45,957 bases of DNA from Rhizaria sp. SCN 62-66 (taxonomy: Eukaryota; Rhizaria, unplaced), in contig MEDY01000362.1 in assembly GCA_001724265.1 (NCBI GenBank), forward strand, positions 1-45,957. The letters are read 5' to 3'. Every line of letters starts with the position of its first letter. Position 1 is the stretch's first letter. Shown here piece by piece: positions 44,247 through 45,957 of the stretch. Under the pieces are notes generated by a model. It was not told where the DNA came from and made no database searches. It saw only the letters and a list, made by a program, of their open reading frames with translations. The position numbers were made by a program, and so were the translations under genes.

Positions 44247-45957
44247 TTAATTGGAAGCTGCGTTGAGATCCTTGTGAATAACGATGACAGGGGCAGAAGC
44301 CGCTGAGCCAACCTGATAAGGCGTCTCTGCTTCGTTAACAGTCGTCTCGCTATTGAAATCCTCCGGCGCTGTGTCCTTCTCAGCGGAAGCAGCGGAAGCC
44401 TGAACCTGGTTTGGGGCTTCGTTGCCGTTGCTGTGGGCCACTTCGTCAGGCTCTTTTACACATACGTTAGCAGTAGCGGACGCAGGCTTGTTATCGGGCT
44501 CCGCAGCACCGAGGTGCGCGCCGTCTTCGTCAACGATGTGATTACCGGCACATGCGCCCGCGTTTACTTCAGCGTTGGTGTCAGTGTAAATGTTGCTCCC
44601 GGTGTTCTCGTTAGGGGTGATCACGGCGACAACGACAGGAGCGTTAGGATCAGTATCACCTGGGGCGGTCATGTTCTTGTTTTCTGCCTTGTCGTCTTTG
44701 TCGGCCTTGCGGCGGCAGCAAAGGCAGTACAGCACGACGATGATGATGATAATCAGCGCGACACCACCGACAGCAGCGCCGATGATGATCGCCATATCAA
44801 TGCCGCCGCCACTTCTGGAGGACTTGGTGCCGCCGTTGTCAGTGCCCGTGTCAGTGCCACTGACGGTGCCGGTGCCAGTCTCAGTGCCGCTTCCGGTGCC
44901 AGTGTCTGTGCCACTGCCACCTCCGGTGCCAGTGTCAGTGCCACTGCCGCTGCCGGTGCCAGTGTCTGTGTCGGTGCCCGTGTCAGTGCCACTGCCGGTG
45001 CCTGTGCCAGTGCCACTGCCGGTGCCAGTGTCTGTGTCTGTGCCGGTGCCGCTTCCGGTGCCAGTGTCAGTGTCACTGCCGGTGCCATCTTCGGTGCCAG
45101 TGCCAGTGTCAGTGCCGCTGCCGGTGCCACCTCCGGTGCCAGTGTCTGTGCCGCTGCCAGTGTCTGTGCCGGTGCCAGTGTCAGTGCCACTGCCGGTGCC
45201 GGTTTCAGTGCCACTGCCGGTGCCAGTGTCTGTGTCTGTGTCTGTGCCTGTGCCGCTTCCGGTGCCAGTGTCAGTGCCACTGCCGGTGCCGGTGCCTGTG
45301 CCAGTGCCGGTGCCAGTGTCAGTGCCACTGCCGGTGCCAGTGTCAGTGTCTGTGCCGGTGCCAGTGTCAGTGCCACTGCCGGTGCCGGTGCCAGTCTCTG
45401 GAACAGCGGGAGCGCTACACATGGCGTCCGACGTCAAAAACCCGGCACTACATGTCCCGCTTTCGGCGCCCATAACGTAGCAGCTCTTGGTGGCGGCGCA
45501 GTACGAGCAGCTGACCGAGGCAGTGCTGGCGGCCATGCACGAGGCGCATGTGTCAGCAAGCGGGAGACAGACTGCGTAGTCAGCGAGCGAGGTCATGGTG
45601 GAGCTGCTGGCCTGATTTGAGATAATGCCGACGTACTGCTGGTGCAGCGCGCTGCTCGTTGCCGTGTCGGTAGTGCTGGCGCTCGAGTCAGCGCCGATGA
45701 TGCGCACGTTAACCGTCACCACGGAGAAGTTGCGCGCCGTCGCGAGGGTCGAGAACCCGTACGGGCTCTCGTCTAGGCTGTGGCCGGCAGCGACGCTGCT
45801 GTCAGTAAAGGTATTGGACGAAATGTATATCACCTGCACGCGCGTCGTACTGGTGTTAATCTTTACGGCAATGTGGTTTGCCAGCATTGATTCAAACGCA
45901 CTGACGACAGCGGCGTCGTTCTTGCTGGCCGGCGCAAGCTCGCCCTGGCCCGCCTTG
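44247..45957 (-). CDS. Type I surface protein with PSI-like domain and Thr-Gly repeat stalk, 5' part outside the window
   Basis: The frame is open to the right edge, so the N-terminus is missing; stop TAA at 44247. From the visible N-terminal side: about 130 residues of extracellular sequence; a Cys-rich PSI-like segment ([18 protein letters not shown], then two more Cys, about 45535-45410); a stalk of about 190 residues built from [11 protein letters not shown] repeats (about 45400-44836); one strong membrane helix ([20 protein letters not shown], about 44800-44735); a CLCCRRK stop-transfer; and an acidic cytosolic tail of about 165 residues. PSI domains occur in plexin/integrin-type receptors and many protist surface proteins. 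The Thr-rich stalk is likely O-glycosylated. Adhesion is a guess from architecture. Confidence 0.75.
   Translation of the reverse strand, partial: KAGQGELAPASKNDAAVVSAFESMLANHIAVKINTSTTRVQVIYISSNTFTDSSVAAGHSLDESPYGFSTLATARNFSVVTVNVRIIGADSSASTTDTATSSALHQQYVGIISNQASSSTMTSLADYAVCLPLADTCASCMAASTASVSCSYCAATKSCYVMGAESGTCSAGFLTSDAMCSAPAVPETGTGTGSGTDTGTGTDTDTGTGSGTDTGTGTGTGTGTGSGTDTGTGSGTGTDTDTDTGTGSGTETGTGSGTDTGTGTDTGSGTDTGTGGGTGSGTDTGTGTEDGTGSDTDTGTGSGTGTDTDTGTGSGTGTGTGSGTDTGTDTDTGTGSGSGTDTGTGGGSGTDTGTGSGTETGTGTVSGTDTGTDNGGTKSSRSGGGIDMAIIIGAAVGGVALIIIIIVVLYCLCCRRKADKDDKAENKNMTAPGDTDPNAPVVVAVITPNENTGSNIYTDTNAEVNAGACAGNHIVDEDGAHLGAAEPDNKPASATANVCVKEPDEVAHSNGNEAPNQVQASAASAEKDTAPEDFNSETTVNEAETPYQVGSAASAPVIVIHKDLNAASN
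44836..45405. repeat. Coding minisatellite encoding the Thr-Gly stalk
   Basis: Tandem, imperfect units based on GGTGCCAGTGTCAGTGCC (plus strand), in multiples of 6 nt, encode GTGSGTDTG on the minus strand. The repeat preserves frame, so copy number can change without breaking the gene. Confidence 0.93.

Noticed and set aside
44836-45405. CRISPR-like array
   Set aside because: The units are contiguous, 6-nt-based and in frame with a coding stalk; there are no unique spacers.

Overview
The window is nuclear DNA from a unicellular (or at least microbial) eukaryote. Genes carry short spliceosomal introns, coding exons are GC-rich (strong Ala/Ser/Gly bias), spacers are AT-richer with CA and homopolymer tracts, and the gene content is purely eukaryotic: KDEL receptor, CapZ beta, CYRI/FAM49, GDP-fucose-type transporter, ICMT, a Rab GTPase, a prominin-like pentaspan protein, cytosolic GAPDH and a mitochondrial-type MTG1 GTPase. 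I cannot place the lineage from sequence alone.

Layout. 0.8-3.8 kb: B-box/coiled-coil protein (+). 4.3-6.8 kb: SLC35C1-like transporter with a long basic N-terminus (-). 7.5-8.7 kb: KDEL receptor (-). 9.6-14.4 kb: giant prominin-like protein (+). 15.7-16.6 kb: CapZ beta (-), divergent from CYRI (+, 17.6-18.9 kb). 20.4-25.9 kb: 1840-residue Ser/Thr/Ala-rich protein (-), divergent from a secreted Gln/Ser-rich Cys-tailed protein (+, 26.5-27.8 kb). 28.1-32.1 kb: MTG1-like permuted GTPase (-). 32.3-33.8 kb: gene debris (an Aurora-kinase relic, a duplicated ICMT 3' fragment). 33.8-36.4 kb: coiled-coil/P-loop ATPase resembling Crinkler/RHS proteins (-). 36.9-38.4 kb: ICMT (-). Then a small four-helix membrane protein (+), a Rab (-), GAPDH (-), a small Cys-rich secreted protein (+) and a PSI-type surface protein with a Thr-Gly repeat stalk (-) that runs off the right edge.

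The main result is that TAG looks like a sense codon here, most probably glutamine. Two independent genes have otherwise open frames interrupted only by TAG: three in MTG1 and six in the RHS-like gene. There is no in-frame TAA, TGA or frameshift over about 750 and 825 codons. Several TAGs sit inside glutamine runs or Ser-Gln repeats. None of the 16 genes whose end I can place stops with TAG (10 TAA, 6 TGA). A second oddity is the 5' splice site: nine of 14 inferred introns begin GTACG and none begins GTAAG.

Functionally the region is mostly housekeeping: secretory pathway (KDEL receptor, sugar-nucleotide transporter, Rab, ICMT) and actin control (the CapZ beta/CYRI divergent pair), interleaved with several low-complexity, surface or secreted proteins. 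No transposase, reverse transcriptase, rRNA, tRNA or CRISPR was recognised.
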